Of a stretch of 64,000 nt of DNA, positions 39,463 to 47,051 are shown one piece after another. The translations under genes were made by a program, and so were the position numbers. Source of the DNA: Pseudolysinimonas kribbensis (GTDB taxonomy: Bacteria > Actinomycetota > Actinomycetes > Actinomycetales > Microbacteriaceae); NCBI RefSeq assembly GCF_030161895.1, contig NZ_BSVB01000001.1, positions 1,178,001 to 1,242,000 on the forward strand, given 5' to 3'. Position 1 is the first letter of the stretch. Each line of letters opens with the position of its first letter. The notes under the pieces were generated by a model. That model was not told where the DNA came from and made no database searches. It was given only the letters and a program-made list of their open reading frames with translations.

Positions 39463-40949
39463 AGCAGGTCCCTCCCGGTCGTCGCGCGCGCCGGGGCGCC
39501 CATCTTGGCGAGGGTCTCGTTCCACTCCGACTGCGGCGACGAGTCGATCACGACACCCGCCGAGGCGCGCAGCGAGTACCCGTCGGGACCGGCGACGACC
39601 GTGCGGATGCTGAGGGCGAGATTGGCGAACCCGCCGACGCCGACGAGGCCGAAGACCCCCGCATAGAACCCGCGACGCGAGTTCTCGAGCTCCTCGATGA
39701 TCTGGATCGCGCGGATCTTGGGCGCGCCCGTCATCGTGCCGGCGGGGAACGTCGCGCACACGACGTCCCAGACGTCGCGCCCGGACCGCAGCGTCGCCGA
39801 CACCGTGCTCACGAGATGGAAGACGTGCGAGTAGGTCTCGACCGTCATCAGCTGGTCGACGGTCACCGATCCGGTCACCGCGACGCGGCCGAGATCGTTG
39901 CGGCACAGGTCGACGAGCATGACGTGCTCGGCGGCCTCCTTGTCGTCGGCGAGCAGCCACTCGCGGTTGCGCGCGTTCTGCTCCTCGTCGGCGCCGCGGC
40001 GCGCCGTGCCGGCGATCGGGCGCATGAGCAGCTCGTCACCGGAGACGCGCACGTGCAGCTCCGGACTGGCGCTCAGCACCGCGTATTCCCCGACCGGAAT
40101 GAAGGCCATGTACGGCGAGGGGTTGTCGCGCCGCATCCGGGCGTAGACCGCCAGGTCGTCGCGCGCGCCGCGCACCCGGATCTCGTGACCGAGCTGCACC
40201 TGGTAGATGTCGCCGGCACGGATGTGCTCGAGCGCGACCTCGGCCATCTCGAGGTACTCGGCTTCACCGAGCGAGTCGGAGACGTCGGTGCCGGGCGCCG
40301 CGGGATCGGCGGGCAGCACGACCGGCGCAGCCGCCGCATCGCGCAGCGCGTCGGCGACCTCGTCGTAGCGCGAGCCCCAGAGCGGGGACTCGGTCGCGAT
40401 GACCGTCGCCGTCGCGTGGACGAGGTCGAACGAGACGGTGCTCGCGTAGGCGGTGAGCACGACGTCGGGCAGATCGTCACTGCCCGGATGCTCGAACCGG
40501 AGGTTCTCGATCTCCGCGGCGACCTCGTAGCCGAGCACGACGCTGAAGCCGAAGTCGAAACGATCGGAGGCGGCGTCCTCGAGCGCGAAGGCGGCCTCGC
40601 AGGTGCGGGCGACATCCCACACCGTGACCCCGGCGCCGATCGGCAGCGCGTCGCCCTCCTCGCCGACCAGCCCGGCCGCGACGAGCCGCTCGCGCACGTG
40701 GGCGGAGATCGCGGCGTCGCCGTCGAGCTCCACGCGACGATCCCGCACCGAGATCTCGACGAGGCGCCCGACCTGGATGAGCGCGGCCCGGTTGTCGATG
40801 TCCGGCCCGCCGAGCGACTCGAACAGTGCGACCTCGCGCTCGCCGAAGCGCGAACGCAACGCGACGAAGGTGGCGAACGGATCGTCGACGGCGATCCGCT
40901 CCTCGCGCAGCCCCACCCGGACCGGCAGCGCGGTCGAGGTCCCGGACAT
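39459..40949 (-). CDS. trpE: Anthranilate synthase component I-type chorismate enzyme
   Basis: 496 residues, intact. The C-terminal chorismate-binding domain has AGDIYQVQLGHEIRVRGA, LLMRPIAGTARRGADEEQNA, EHVMLVDLCRNDLGRVAVTG, FPAGTMTGAPKIRAIQIIEE and the end SLRASAGVVIDSSPQSEWNE. PIAGT is the anthranilate synthase version; aminodeoxychorismate synthases usually have PIKGT. An N-terminal ALFESLGG resembles the feedback-site LLES motif, hinting at tryptophan inhibition. It overlaps the amidotransferase gene by GTGA. It stands apart from any trp operon in the window, so a second anthranilate source for secondary metabolism is possible. Confidence 0.85.
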   Translation of the reverse strand: MSGTSTALPVRVGLREERIAVDDPFATFVALRSRFGEREVALFESLGGPDIDNRAALIQVGRLVEISVRDRRVELDGDAAISAHVRERLVAAGLVGEEGDALPIGAGVTVWDVARTCEAAFALEDAASDRFDFGFSVVLGYEVAAEIENLRFEHPGSDDLPDVVLTAYASTVSFDLVHATATVIATESPLWGSRYDEVADALRDAAAAPVVLPADPAAPGTDVSDSLGEAEYLEMAEVALEHIRAGDIYQVQLGHEIRVRGARDDLAVYARMRRDNPSPYMAFIPVGEYAVLSASPELHVRVSGDELLMRPIAGTARRGADEEQNARNREWLLADDKEAAEHVMLVDLCRNDLGRVAVTGSVTVDQLMTVETYSHVFHLVSTVSATLRSGRDVWDVVCATFPAGTMTGAPKIRAIQIIEELENSRRGFYAGVFGLVGVGGFANLALSIRTVVAGPDGYSLRASAGVVIDSSPQSEWNETLAKMGAPARATTGRDLL

Positions 40950-41029
40950 GCCCGCCTCCCGTCGGCTCGCGCGTGGTCGCTGGTTCGTCTTCCAGCGTAG
41001 GGGTCGGCGGCGCGCGGTTTCGCGCCCGG

Positions 41030-42634
41030 TCAGGCGGCCGAGAGCTCCTCCACGCGTTCGTCCTGCTCGATCGCTGCGAGCTCGTCGCGGGTCGGCGGCG
41101 CGAGGCGGTCCTGGAAGAGCACGTGCACGAGCGCCGCGCGCAGCCGGAGCGACGGATGCAGCCGGCCGCGCCGATCCGGACGCACCGGCACGTCGGGCGC
41201 CGGCTCGACCGCGAGGAGCCGGAAGCGCTCGTAGCGATCGACGCTGCGGTGCAGCTCGACGTAGCGGCCGCCCGGCATCCGCACGATCCGTCCCGTCTCG
41301 AAGCCGTGCAGCGCGACCTCGCGGTCGCGCTTCTGCAGGGCGATGCAGATCCGCTCCGCCAGCACGAAGCCGACCACCGGTCCCGCCAGGAGAAGCACCT
41401 GGAAGAGATGCACCACGGTCTCGAGACTCATGCCGAACCGCACGGCGACGATGTCGGCGCTCGCCGCGCCCCACAGGGCGCCGTAGAAGGCCATGCCGGC
41501 GACGCCGATCCCGGTGCGGACGGGCGTGCTGCGCGGCCGCTCCAGCAGGCGGTGCTCGCGGCGATCGCCCACCGCCCACAGCTCGAGGAACGGGTACACG
41601 GCGAGCAGCAGCAGGAACAGCCCGACCACCGCGAGCGGCACGAGCACGGCGAGACTGACGGTGTAGCCGCCGACCTCGAACTCCCACCCGGGCGGCACCA
41701 GCCGCAGGGCACCGTCGAGGAAGCCGGTGTACCAGTCCGGCTGGCTGCCGGCCGAGGCGTCGCTCGGCGACGACGGGCCGTAGACCCAGATCGGCGCGAT
41801 CGTGAACGTGGCGCCGACCAGCACGAGCACGGCCGCGACCGCCGCGCCGAGAGCCGCCGCGCGAGCCGCCCCCGTCGGCAGGATCGGCACGCCCACCACG
41901 ACGTCGTCGCTGCGGCCCGGGCCGGCGAACTGCGTCGGACCGTGCCGCCACGCCATCCGGGCCCGCACGACGACCAGCGCGAGCAGCGCCGCCGAGGCGA
42001 CGAGGTGGATCGGGTAGAGGTGCTCGATGATCGTGCCCGGGAATCCGCCGCCGAACAGCACCGACGAGGCCCAGGCGCCGAGCACCGGGATCGCGACGAC
42101 GATCCCCTGCACGATGCGCAGGCCGGTGCCGGCCAGCAGGTCGTCGGGCAGCCCGTACCCCGACCATCCGGCCGCAAGCGTCACGACGAAGACCAGGACG
42201 AGCACCAGCCATGCCCACTGCCGCGGACGGCGGAACCCGCCCGTGAAGAACGTCGCGAGCAGCTGGGCGGTGACGGCGACGGGCAGCAGCAGGGCCGACC
42301 AGTGATGCACTTGCCGCAGCAGCAGCCCGCCCGGCGTGCCGAGCGACAGGTCGAGCACCGAGCGGTACGCGGTGGACATCGTGGCGCCGTCGAGCGGGGC
42401 GTATGCCCCGTGATACGTCACGAGCTGCGAACTCGGCACGTAGAAGAACATGAGCACGATGCCGCTGATGAACACGGTCGCGAGACTCGCCCCGGTGACC
42501 ACGCCGAACAGGCTGGACCAGTGCGTCGGCACGACCCGTTCCTTCAGTTCGCTCACGACGTCCGCGGCGCGGCGTCCCGCCCGGGTGCGGCCGATCGCGG
42601 TCTCGAGCCGCCCGGTGATCGAAATCCCTCTCAC
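41030..42634 (-). CDS. QcrB-like cytochrome b, divergent orphan
   Basis: About 534 residues from GTG 42634; an ATG at 42700 would add 22 residues of unlikely sequence. The actinobacterial cytochrome b layout is clear: HWSSLFGVVTGASLATVFIS, RQVHHWSALLLP, FFTGGFRRPRQWAW, GYGLPDDLLAGTGLR, and the Qo-site motif PDWY at 299-302. One haem-ligand pair is present (His110/111 and His210). Where QcrB has the second pair, residue 124 is Gln (VTAQLLATFFTG) and no His occurs from 211 to 230 (Arg at 224). So only one haem b is likely to be held. No Rieske or cytochrome c gene adjoins; its partners are unknown. Confidence 0.85.
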   Translation of the reverse strand: MRGISITGRLETAIGRTRAGRRAADVVSELKERVVPTHWSSLFGVVTGASLATVFISGIVLMFFYVPSSQLVTYHGAYAPLDGATMSTAYRSVLDLSLGTPGGLLLRQVHHWSALLLPVAVTAQLLATFFTGGFRRPRQWAWLVLVLVFVVTLAAGWSGYGLPDDLLAGTGLRIVQGIVVAIPVLGAWASSVLFGGGFPGTIIEHLYPIHLVASAALLALVVVRARMAWRHGPTQFAGPGRSDDVVVGVPILPTGAARAAALGAAVAAVLVLVGATFTIAPIWVYGPSSPSDASAGSQPDWYTGFLDGALRLVPPGWEFEVGGYTVSLAVLVPLAVVGLFLLLLAVYPFLELWAVGDRREHRLLERPRSTPVRTGIGVAGMAFYGALWGAASADIVAVRFGMSLETVVHLFQVLLLAGPVVGFVLAERICIALQKRDREVALHGFETGRIVRMPGGRYVELHRSVDRYERFRLLAVEPAPDVPVRPDRRGRLHPSLRLRAALVHVLFQDRLAPPTRDELAAIEQDERVEELSAA

Positions 42635-42734
42635 ACCAAGGAAGACGACGCAGCCCGGCGGAATGTGACATCCGGCACCTGCTGATCCGCCGTGACCCAT
42701 GGGCGCGGGCCCCGGCAGGCCCTAACGTTCGCCC

Positions 42735-42977
42735 ATGAGCGATGAGATCTTCACCGTGACGGCGACGATCACCGTCCGGGTCGGCGACGCCCAGGCCGTG
42801 CACGACCTCGCCGCCGCCGCGGGTGTGCGCGAGGGCGACGAGCGGGCGGAGTTGGAGGGCGCCGTCGCGGCGGGCCTCGCCGAGCTGCCGGCGCTCGTCA
42901 CCCAGTACGGGTTCGAGGTGCTCGGCAGCGAGGCGCACGTCACGCAGACGGCGGCGCCGGTGGCCGAGGTGCCCTAG
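42735..42977 (+). CDS. Small hypothetical protein
   Basis: 80 residues from ATG 42735 (MSDEIFTVTATITVRVGDAQ). It has a ferredoxin-like alternation with a helix VHDLAAAAGVREGDERAELE and ends QTAAPVAEVP. A TAACGT hexamer 6 bases before the ATG suggests a leaderless promoter. No family recognised. Divergent from the cytochrome b gene, and its stop overlaps that of the small membrane gene at 42974. Confidence 0.6.
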   Translation: MSDEIFTVTATITVRVGDAQAVHDLAAAAGVREGDERAELEGAVAAGLAELPALVTQYGFEVLGSEAHVTQTAAPVAEVP

Positions 42978-43093
42978 GAGCCCAGCAGGAAGCGGAGCCC
43001 GAGCAGGGCGACGCCGATCGCGAGGAGCGCGAAGACCGAGGTCACGACGATCAGGATCACGTCGCCACCCGCACCGCGCGTGGTCCTCCTCAT
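42974..43093 (-). CDS. Very small membrane protein
   Basis: 39 residues from ATG 43093 (MRRTTRGAGGDVILIVVTSV...). One hydrophobic helix, DVILIVVTSVFALLAIGVAL, follows a basic start, so N-in orientation is expected. It overlaps the upstream small membrane gene by ATGA, which supports both as real genes. Confidence 0.5.
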   Translation of the reverse strand: MRRTTRGAGGDVILIVVTSVFALLAIGVALLGLRFLLGS

Positions 43094-43235
43094 CTCGCCA
43101 GCACCGTGCTCGCGACCGCTGCGGCCGCCGCCAGGTACCCGATGGTGATGATCGCGACCTCGCGGCGCCGGCTCAGCGGTACGTCGCGCCGGGTGCGTTG
43201 CGGGTCGGTGCTCACCTCTGTCGCCCCTTGTTCAT
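43090..43235 (-). CDS. Small membrane protein (probable frame break near 43226)
   Basis: About 48 residues. A strong AGGAGGAT lies 5-7 bases before ATG 43235, but as written this ATG opens only a 7-codon frame. If the CCCC run at 43224-43227 is one base short, as in many genes here, the reading becomes MNKGATEVSTDPQRTRRDVP followed by the helix VAIITIGYLAAAAAVASTVL. As written, GTG 43215 would be the start, with a poor ribosome site. One membrane helix; function unknown. Confidence 0.5.
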
Positions 43236-43290
43236 GACGGATCCTCCTTGGCTGTCCCCCGTCACGTCGACGTTATGTCGGCACGATGAG

Positions 43291-43321
43291 GCGGCCCTCA
43301 TCCACCGGGGATGAGGGCCGC
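43291..43321. terminator. Strong GC stem-loop
   Basis: GCGGCCCTCATCC and GGATGAGGGCCGC form a perfect 13-bp stem with a 5-base loop (ACCGG). It lies between the end of the ABC exporter operon (43411) and the small membrane genes. No T-tract follows on either strand, so it would be a tract-less actinobacterial-type terminator. Confidence 0.6.
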
Positions 43322-43410
43322 TTCGGGTGCGGCAGGGGGCCGGTACCGGCCCTCCCCGCCCCGTGATCCCGGCAAGCTGGACGTCGCCTGCGGGTTGGAG
43401 AGTCCCGGGC

Positions 43411-44184
43411 TCAGGAGATCCTGCGGCGGTAGACCACCATCGCGATCGCGTAGGCCGCCACCAGCACGCCGACCGTCCACGCCATGGCGACCCCGATGTC
43501 CGGACCCACCGGCGCGCCGGCGAACAGGGCCCGGATGGTGTTCACGATCGAGGTGACTGGCTGGTACTCGGCGAACACCCGCACCGGCCCCGGCATCGAC
43601 GACGTCGGCACGAACGCCGAGCTGATGAACGGCAGGAAGATCAGCGGGTAGGAGAACGCGCTCGCGCCGTCGACCGACTTCGCCGTGAGACCCGGGATGA
43701 CGGCGAGCCAGGTCAGCGCGAGCGTGAACAGCACGACGATGCCCAGCACGGCGAGCCACTCGAGCACGCCGGCGCCCGAGCGGAACCCCATCAGGAGCGC
43801 AACCCCGACCACCAGGACGAGCGAGACCAGGATCGACACGACCGAGGTGACGACGTGCGCCCAGAGCACCGAGGACCGCGCGATCGGCATCGACTGGAAC
43901 CGTTCGAAGATGCCGCCCTGCAGGTCGAGGAACAGCCGGTAGGCCGTGTACGAGATCCCCGATGCGATCGTGATGAGCAGGATGCCCGGCAGCAGGTAGG
44001 TGACGTAGCTGCCCTGCCCGACGCCGGACCCGGTGTCGATCGCCCCGCCGAACACGTAGACGAACAGCAGCAGGAACGCGATCGGCATGATCGCCGTCGT
44101 GATGATGGTGTCCGGGCTGCGCAGGATGTGCGTGAGCGACCGGCCGGTGAGCGTCGCGGTGTCCCGCAGGAAGCGCGTGGTCAT
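43411..44184 (-). CDS. ABC-2 type transporter permease
   Basis: 257 residues with six helices, including TIITTAIMPIAFLLLFVYVF, ILVSLVLVVGVALLMGFRSG and a C-terminal VAMAWTVGVLVAAYAIAMVV. The pattern VTYLLPGILLITIASGISYT and SSAFVPTSSMPGPVRVFAEY belongs to the DrrB/ABC2 exporter group, which pump drugs or lipids with a DrrA-type ATPase. It overlaps the ATPase gene by ATGA and is the last gene of the PadR-controlled operon. Confidence 0.9.
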   Translation of the reverse strand: MTTRFLRDTATLTGRSLTHILRSPDTIITTAIMPIAFLLLFVYVFGGAIDTGSGVGQGSYVTYLLPGILLITIASGISYTAYRLFLDLQGGIFERFQSMPIARSSVLWAHVVTSVVSILVSLVLVVGVALLMGFRSGAGVLEWLAVLGIVVLFTLALTWLAVIPGLTAKSVDGASAFSYPLIFLPFISSAFVPTSSMPGPVRVFAEYQPVTSIVNTIRALFAGAPVGPDIGVAMAWTVGVLVAAYAIAMVVYRRRIS

Positions 44185-44954
44185 GTCTCCTGTCCTTCCT
44201 TCTCGTGCTTCTCCCCCGTGAGGGCGAAGAAGACCTCCTCGAGGGTGGGCTGCTTCTCGACGTACTCCTTCGTCGCCGCGGGCAGCAGGGCGCGCAGCTC
44301 GGCGAGGGTGCCGTTCACGATGGTCCGGCCGTGGTGCAGGATCGCGACCCGGTCGGCGAGCTGCTCGGCCTCGTCGAGGTACTGGGTGGTGAGCAGCACG
44401 GTCGTGCCGTGCTCGGCGAGCTTCTCGATCGTGGCCCAGACCTCGTTGCGCGCCTCGGGGTCGAGGCCCGTGGTCGGCTCGTCGAGGAAGATCACCGACG
44501 GGGCGCCGATGAGGCTCATCGCGATGTCGAGCCGGCGGCGCATGCCACCCGAGTAGGTCACCACCCTGCGCGAGGCCGCCTCGGTGAGCGCGAAGCGCTC
44601 GAGCAGCTCGTCGGCGATGCGGCCGGCTTCCGGCTGATGCCGCAGGCGCGCCACCAGCACGAGGTTCTCGCGCCCCGTCAGCTTGTCGTCGACGGCCGCG
44701 AACTGCCCGGTGAGGCTGATCGCGGCCCGCACCTGGTCGGGGTGGATCGCGACATCGTGACCGTCGACGACGGCGGAGCCCGCGTCGGCGCGCAGCAGGG
44801 TGGAGAGGATCCGGATCGCCGTCGTCTTGCCCGCGCCGTTCGAGCCGAGCAGAGCGAAGATGCTGCCCCGTTCGACCTCGAAGTCGACGCCGCGCAGAAC
44901 GTGCAGGTCCTTGAACGACTTCTCGAGCCCGCGCACCTGGATGGCGGCGCTCAT
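44181..44954 (-). CDS. ABC transporter ATP-binding protein (DrrA type)
   Basis: 257 residues. Walker A LLGSNGAGKTTAIRIL, Q-loop SLTGQFAAVDDKLTGRENL, signature YSGGMRRRLDIA, Walker B SVIFLDEPTTGLDPE and the switch His in VLLTTQYLDEAEQLAD are all present. The C-terminal LPAATKEYVEKQPTLEEVFF ending EKHEKEGQET follows DrrA-like proteins. It energises the ABC-2 permease and overlaps DUF1048 upstream (ATGA). Confidence 0.93.
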   Translation of the reverse strand: MSAAIQVRGLEKSFKDLHVLRGVDFEVERGSIFALLGSNGAGKTTAIRILSTLLRADAGSAVVDGHDVAIHPDQVRAAISLTGQFAAVDDKLTGRENLVLVARLRHQPEAGRIADELLERFALTEAASRRVVTYSGGMRRRLDIAMSLIGAPSVIFLDEPTTGLDPEARNEVWATIEKLAEHGTTVLLTTQYLDEAEQLADRVAILHHGRTIVNGTLAELRALLPAATKEYVEKQPTLEEVFFALTGEKHEKEGQET

Positions 44955-45325
44955 CCGTCCTGCTCCCCCGCGGCCTTGTCGATCGCCTCGTTCAGCTTCT
45001 GCTGGTGCTTGGCCAGCCAGCCGCCGTCGGAGTAGTTCGCGACGAATGCGTCGACGAACTCGACGGGATCGCTCCCGACGATGCTCCGGATGGGCGTGCC
45101 GTCCGCCGCCGCCCGCTCGAACAGGTCGGCGAGGTCGTTCACCATCGCGACGATCTGCGGTCCGCTCGTGATGCCGCCCGAGTACATGAGGTACTTCTCG
45201 ATGCCCTCGACCGCGGTGCGGTAGCCGCCGGGCAGGGCCTTGACGCGCGCCTTGTACTCGCGCCACTTCTTCTTGTCGGACAAATCGCCGACGACGAGCT
45301 CGATGATGTTCCTGGTCATGGTCAT
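44951..45325 (-). CDS. DUF1048 family protein
   Basis: 124 residues. Stretches IIELVVGDLSDKKKWREYKA, VKALPGGYRTAVEGIEKYLM and ADLFERAAADGTPIRSIVGS match DUF1048, a family of small all-helical proteins almost always found with a PadR regulator and an ABC-2 exporter. ATG 45325 overlaps the PadR stop (ATGA); an ATG at 45319 is the alternative. Function unknown; perhaps an effector-binding or accessory partner of the exporter or PadR. Confidence 0.87.
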   Translation of the reverse strand: MTMTRNIIELVVGDLSDKKKWREYKARVKALPGGYRTAVEGIEKYLMYSGGITSGPQIVAMVNDLADLFERAAADGTPIRSIVGSDPVEFVDAFVANYSDGGWLAKHQQKLNEAIDKAAGEQDG

Positions 45326-45663
45326 TCCCCTTCGGTGATGGTGGTCGTGCGGAGCTGTTCGAGCCGCTCGGCGAGGAAGCTCCAGGTCCTCCAGAAGTCG
45401 CCGAGGTACGCGCGACCGGCGGCGTTGAGTGAGTACACCTTGCGCGGCGGGCCCTTCTCGGACGGCACCTTCTGCACGTCGACGAGGTCGCGCTGCTCGA
45501 GCCGCACGAGGAGCGCGTAGATCGTGCCCTCCGCGATGTCGGCGAACCCCTGCTCGCGCAGCCACGCCGTGATCTCGTACCCGTAGGCGGCACGACTGGC
45601 GAGGATGGCGAGCACGATCCCCTCGAGCGTGCCCTTGAGCATCTCGGTCTCCTGCTTGCCCAT
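45322..45663 (-). CDS. PadR-family transcriptional regulator
   Basis: 113 residues. The winged helix reads EMLKGTLEGIVLAILASRAA, YGYEITAWLREQGFADIAEG and TIYALLVRLEQRDLVDVQKV, followed by the wing PSEKGPPRKVYSLNAAGRAY and a C-terminal helix for dimerisation. As first gene of a PadR-DUF1048-ATPase-permease operon joined by ATGA overlaps, it most likely represses its own operon through the palindrome at 45711-45733, releasing it when an effector drug binds. Confidence 0.92.
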   Translation of the reverse strand: MGKQETEMLKGTLEGIVLAILASRAAYGYEITAWLREQGFADIAEGTIYALLVRLEQRDLVDVQKVPSEKGPPRKVYSLNAAGRAYLGDFWRTWSFLAERLEQLRTTTITEGE

Positions 45664-45710
45664 GGACCCTCTCTCTCCACTGCGGAACCTCGCTGCTACT
45701 CAGCAGCGCT

Positions 45711-45733
45711 GGTATTCAGCGACGCTGAGTACC
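45711..45733. promoter_or_regulatory. PadR operator (23-bp near-perfect palindrome)
   Basis: GGTATTCAGCG, a central A, then CGCTGAGTACC: 10 of 11 positions pair. Further TCAGCG/CGCTGA half-sites flank it (TACTCAGC at 45697-45704 and GCGCTGAATA at 45745-45754). It lies just downstream of the -10 element of the PadR promoter, the position of a repressor site. Confidence 0.7.
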
Positions 45734-45738
45734 AGTAC

Positions 45739-45766
45739 ATAGTAGCGCTGAATAGCGCGCCCGCAA
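45739..45766 (-). promoter_or_regulatory. Promoter of the PadR operon
   Basis: On the minus strand TTGCGG (45766-45761), 16 bases, then TACTAT (45744-45739) make a reasonable sigma-70-type promoter. Transcription would start around 45731, inside the palindromic operator. Confidence 0.5.
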
Positions 45767-45851
45767 GAGGGTCCGCGGCGCGGCGCTGCCCGAACCCTCA
45801 TTCCTCCTGGGAGAGCACGGCCTCGGGCGCAGAATCCCCCATCGTGGAGCG

Positions 45852-46172
45852 ATGCGGCGAGTGCGATACGCGGGTGGGACGTTCGTGACGGGAGATCGCG
45901 AGGCCGGGGCGCTGATGCGCTACGCGGCCGCACTGGCCAACGTCGACCGCGCGGCGGGCCTGCGGGTTCCGGGGCTCGACGACGAGGGCCGCGTCGACGA
46001 CTACGAACTGCTGGTGGGACCGGCCAGCCAGCTCCTCGTCGAGCCGGCGGACCACCTCGGCGAGCTTCCCGACCCGACCGAGCTGCTCGCCGAGATCGAG
46101 CGGCGCATCGACGGACTGCAGTGGCGACCGCCGGCCGAGAGCGACCTGCTCGACCTCGACCTCGACCTCTGA
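45852..46172 (+). CDS. Hypothetical protein with acidic tail
   Basis: 106 residues (MRRVRYAGGTFVTGDREAGA...). It has a single-domain look with YAAALANVDRAAGLRVPGLD and DDYELLVGPASQLLVEPADH, and ends in an acidic Leu-Asp repeat (DLLDLDLDLDL). No family recognised and no membrane segment. Divergent from the PadR operon and convergent with the DUF7882 copy. Confidence 0.6.
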   Translation: MRRVRYAGGTFVTGDREAGALMRYAAALANVDRAAGLRVPGLDDEGRVDDYELLVGPASQLLVEPADHLGELPDPTELLAEIERRIDGLQWRPPAESDLLDLDLDL

Positions 46173-46209
46173 TATCGGGTCGGACGGCGCGAGGTCGGCC
46201 GACGCCGGA

Positions 46210-46545
46210 TCAGCTGACCGGGGTCACCTTGGCGGCCGGCTTCGGATTGTGGGCATGGTCGGCGAGGTTCATCCCCGCGGTCGAGTTGGCGCGCTGGGTC
46301 ATCTGCTCGAGCAGCTCGCGGTCGAGTTCGACCTGCCGCGACCCGTTGAACTCGAACGCCAGCTCGAGCGACTCGTTGATCCAGATCGAGCGACGCCCGC
46401 TCCCCTCGCGCACCGGCTCCAGCCAGGTGATCGGGAACGGCTCCCGGCGGCGCAGCTTGGCGAACACCACCGCCTGCACGTGGGCGAGGAGCCGATCCTC
46501 GATCTCGATGTGCATCCCGCGTGCCCCGTAGATAAGACGTCCCAT
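46210..46545 (-). CDS. DUF7882-like protein
   Basis: 111 residues, intact (MGRLIYGARGMHIEIEDRLL...). Same family as 22549-22871: MGRLxY start, DRLLAHVQAVVFAKLRRREP, WLEPVREGSGRRSIWINESL and QRANSTAGMNLADH. Frequently mislabelled as DNA ligase in related genomes; no ligase motif is seen. Function unknown. Confidence 0.75.
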   Translation of the reverse strand: MGRLIYGARGMHIEIEDRLLAHVQAVVFAKLRRREPFPITWLEPVREGSGRRSIWINESLELAFEFNGSRQVELDRELLEQMTQRANSTAGMNLADHAHNPKPAAKVTPVS

Positions 46546-46643
46546 GGCACTGAGCGTGCCCTGCCGAGCGGCGCGCATCAAGAGCACGCCGCGAATGCGC
46601 TCTCGTGCCCGGCTCGAATGCTGACGGGACCCGCCCCTCCCCG

Positions 46644-47009
46644 TCAGCGCTCGACGACGCCGCCGCTGTGGATGGGGCGCACCTCGACCCCGCCGACGCC
46701 GCGGATCGCGGGATTGGTCGCGGCGATCTCCAGCGCCGCATCGAGGTCCGGCGCCTCGATCACGTACACGCCGACGACGATCGCCGGCGCATCGATGAAG
46801 GGACCCGGGGTGACGCCGCCCTCGCGGATGGAGACCGCGAGTTCGCGGGGCGTGAACGCGTACGCCGCGGTCATGGCGCCGGCGGCTTTGAGCTCGTCGG
46901 CGTGGCCGTTCGGCTCGGCGAGCTCGGCGGGGGTGGCATCCAGCGCGTGAGCCGAGTCATGGGCGTAGATGAGGACCGCAAAGAGCCGAAGGTCGTCTGC
47001 CATCGTCAT
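46644..47009 (-). CDS. YCII-domain protein
   Basis: 121 residues from ATG 47009. LRLFAVLIYAHDSAHALDAT resembles the YCII/DGPF start, followed by AGAMTAAYAFTPRELAVSIR, EGGVTPGPFIDAPAIVVGVY and VIEAPDLDAALEIAATNPAI, the typical fold end. YCII proteins are small dimeric alpha-beta proteins, often next to sigma factors, with poorly known function. A perfect palindrome lies just upstream. Confidence 0.82.
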   Translation of the reverse strand: MTMADDLRLFAVLIYAHDSAHALDATPAELAEPNGHADELKAAGAMTAAYAFTPRELAVSIREGGVTPGPFIDAPAIVVGVYVIEAPDLDAALEIAATNPAIRGVGGVEVRPIHSGGVVER

Positions 47010-47028
47010 GTCCCGAGCGTCGCACACG

Positions 47029-47047
47029 ATGTGGACGCTGTCCACAT
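47029..47047. promoter_or_regulatory. Perfect palindrome upstream of the YCII gene
   Basis: ATGTGGACgctGTCCACAT: perfect 8-bp arms around a 3-base centre, 20 bp before the YCII ATG (47009) and just after the lipoprotein stop (47052). A likely operator, since the loop is too short for an efficient hairpin terminator. The binding protein is unknown. Confidence 0.5.
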
Positions 47048-47051
47048 TGTC

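Noticed and set aside
42635..42700. Upstream ATG 42700 as the cytochrome b start
   Set aside because: It adds 22 residues unlike QcrB N-termini; GTG 42634 (MRGISITGRL) fits better, though its ribosome site is poor.
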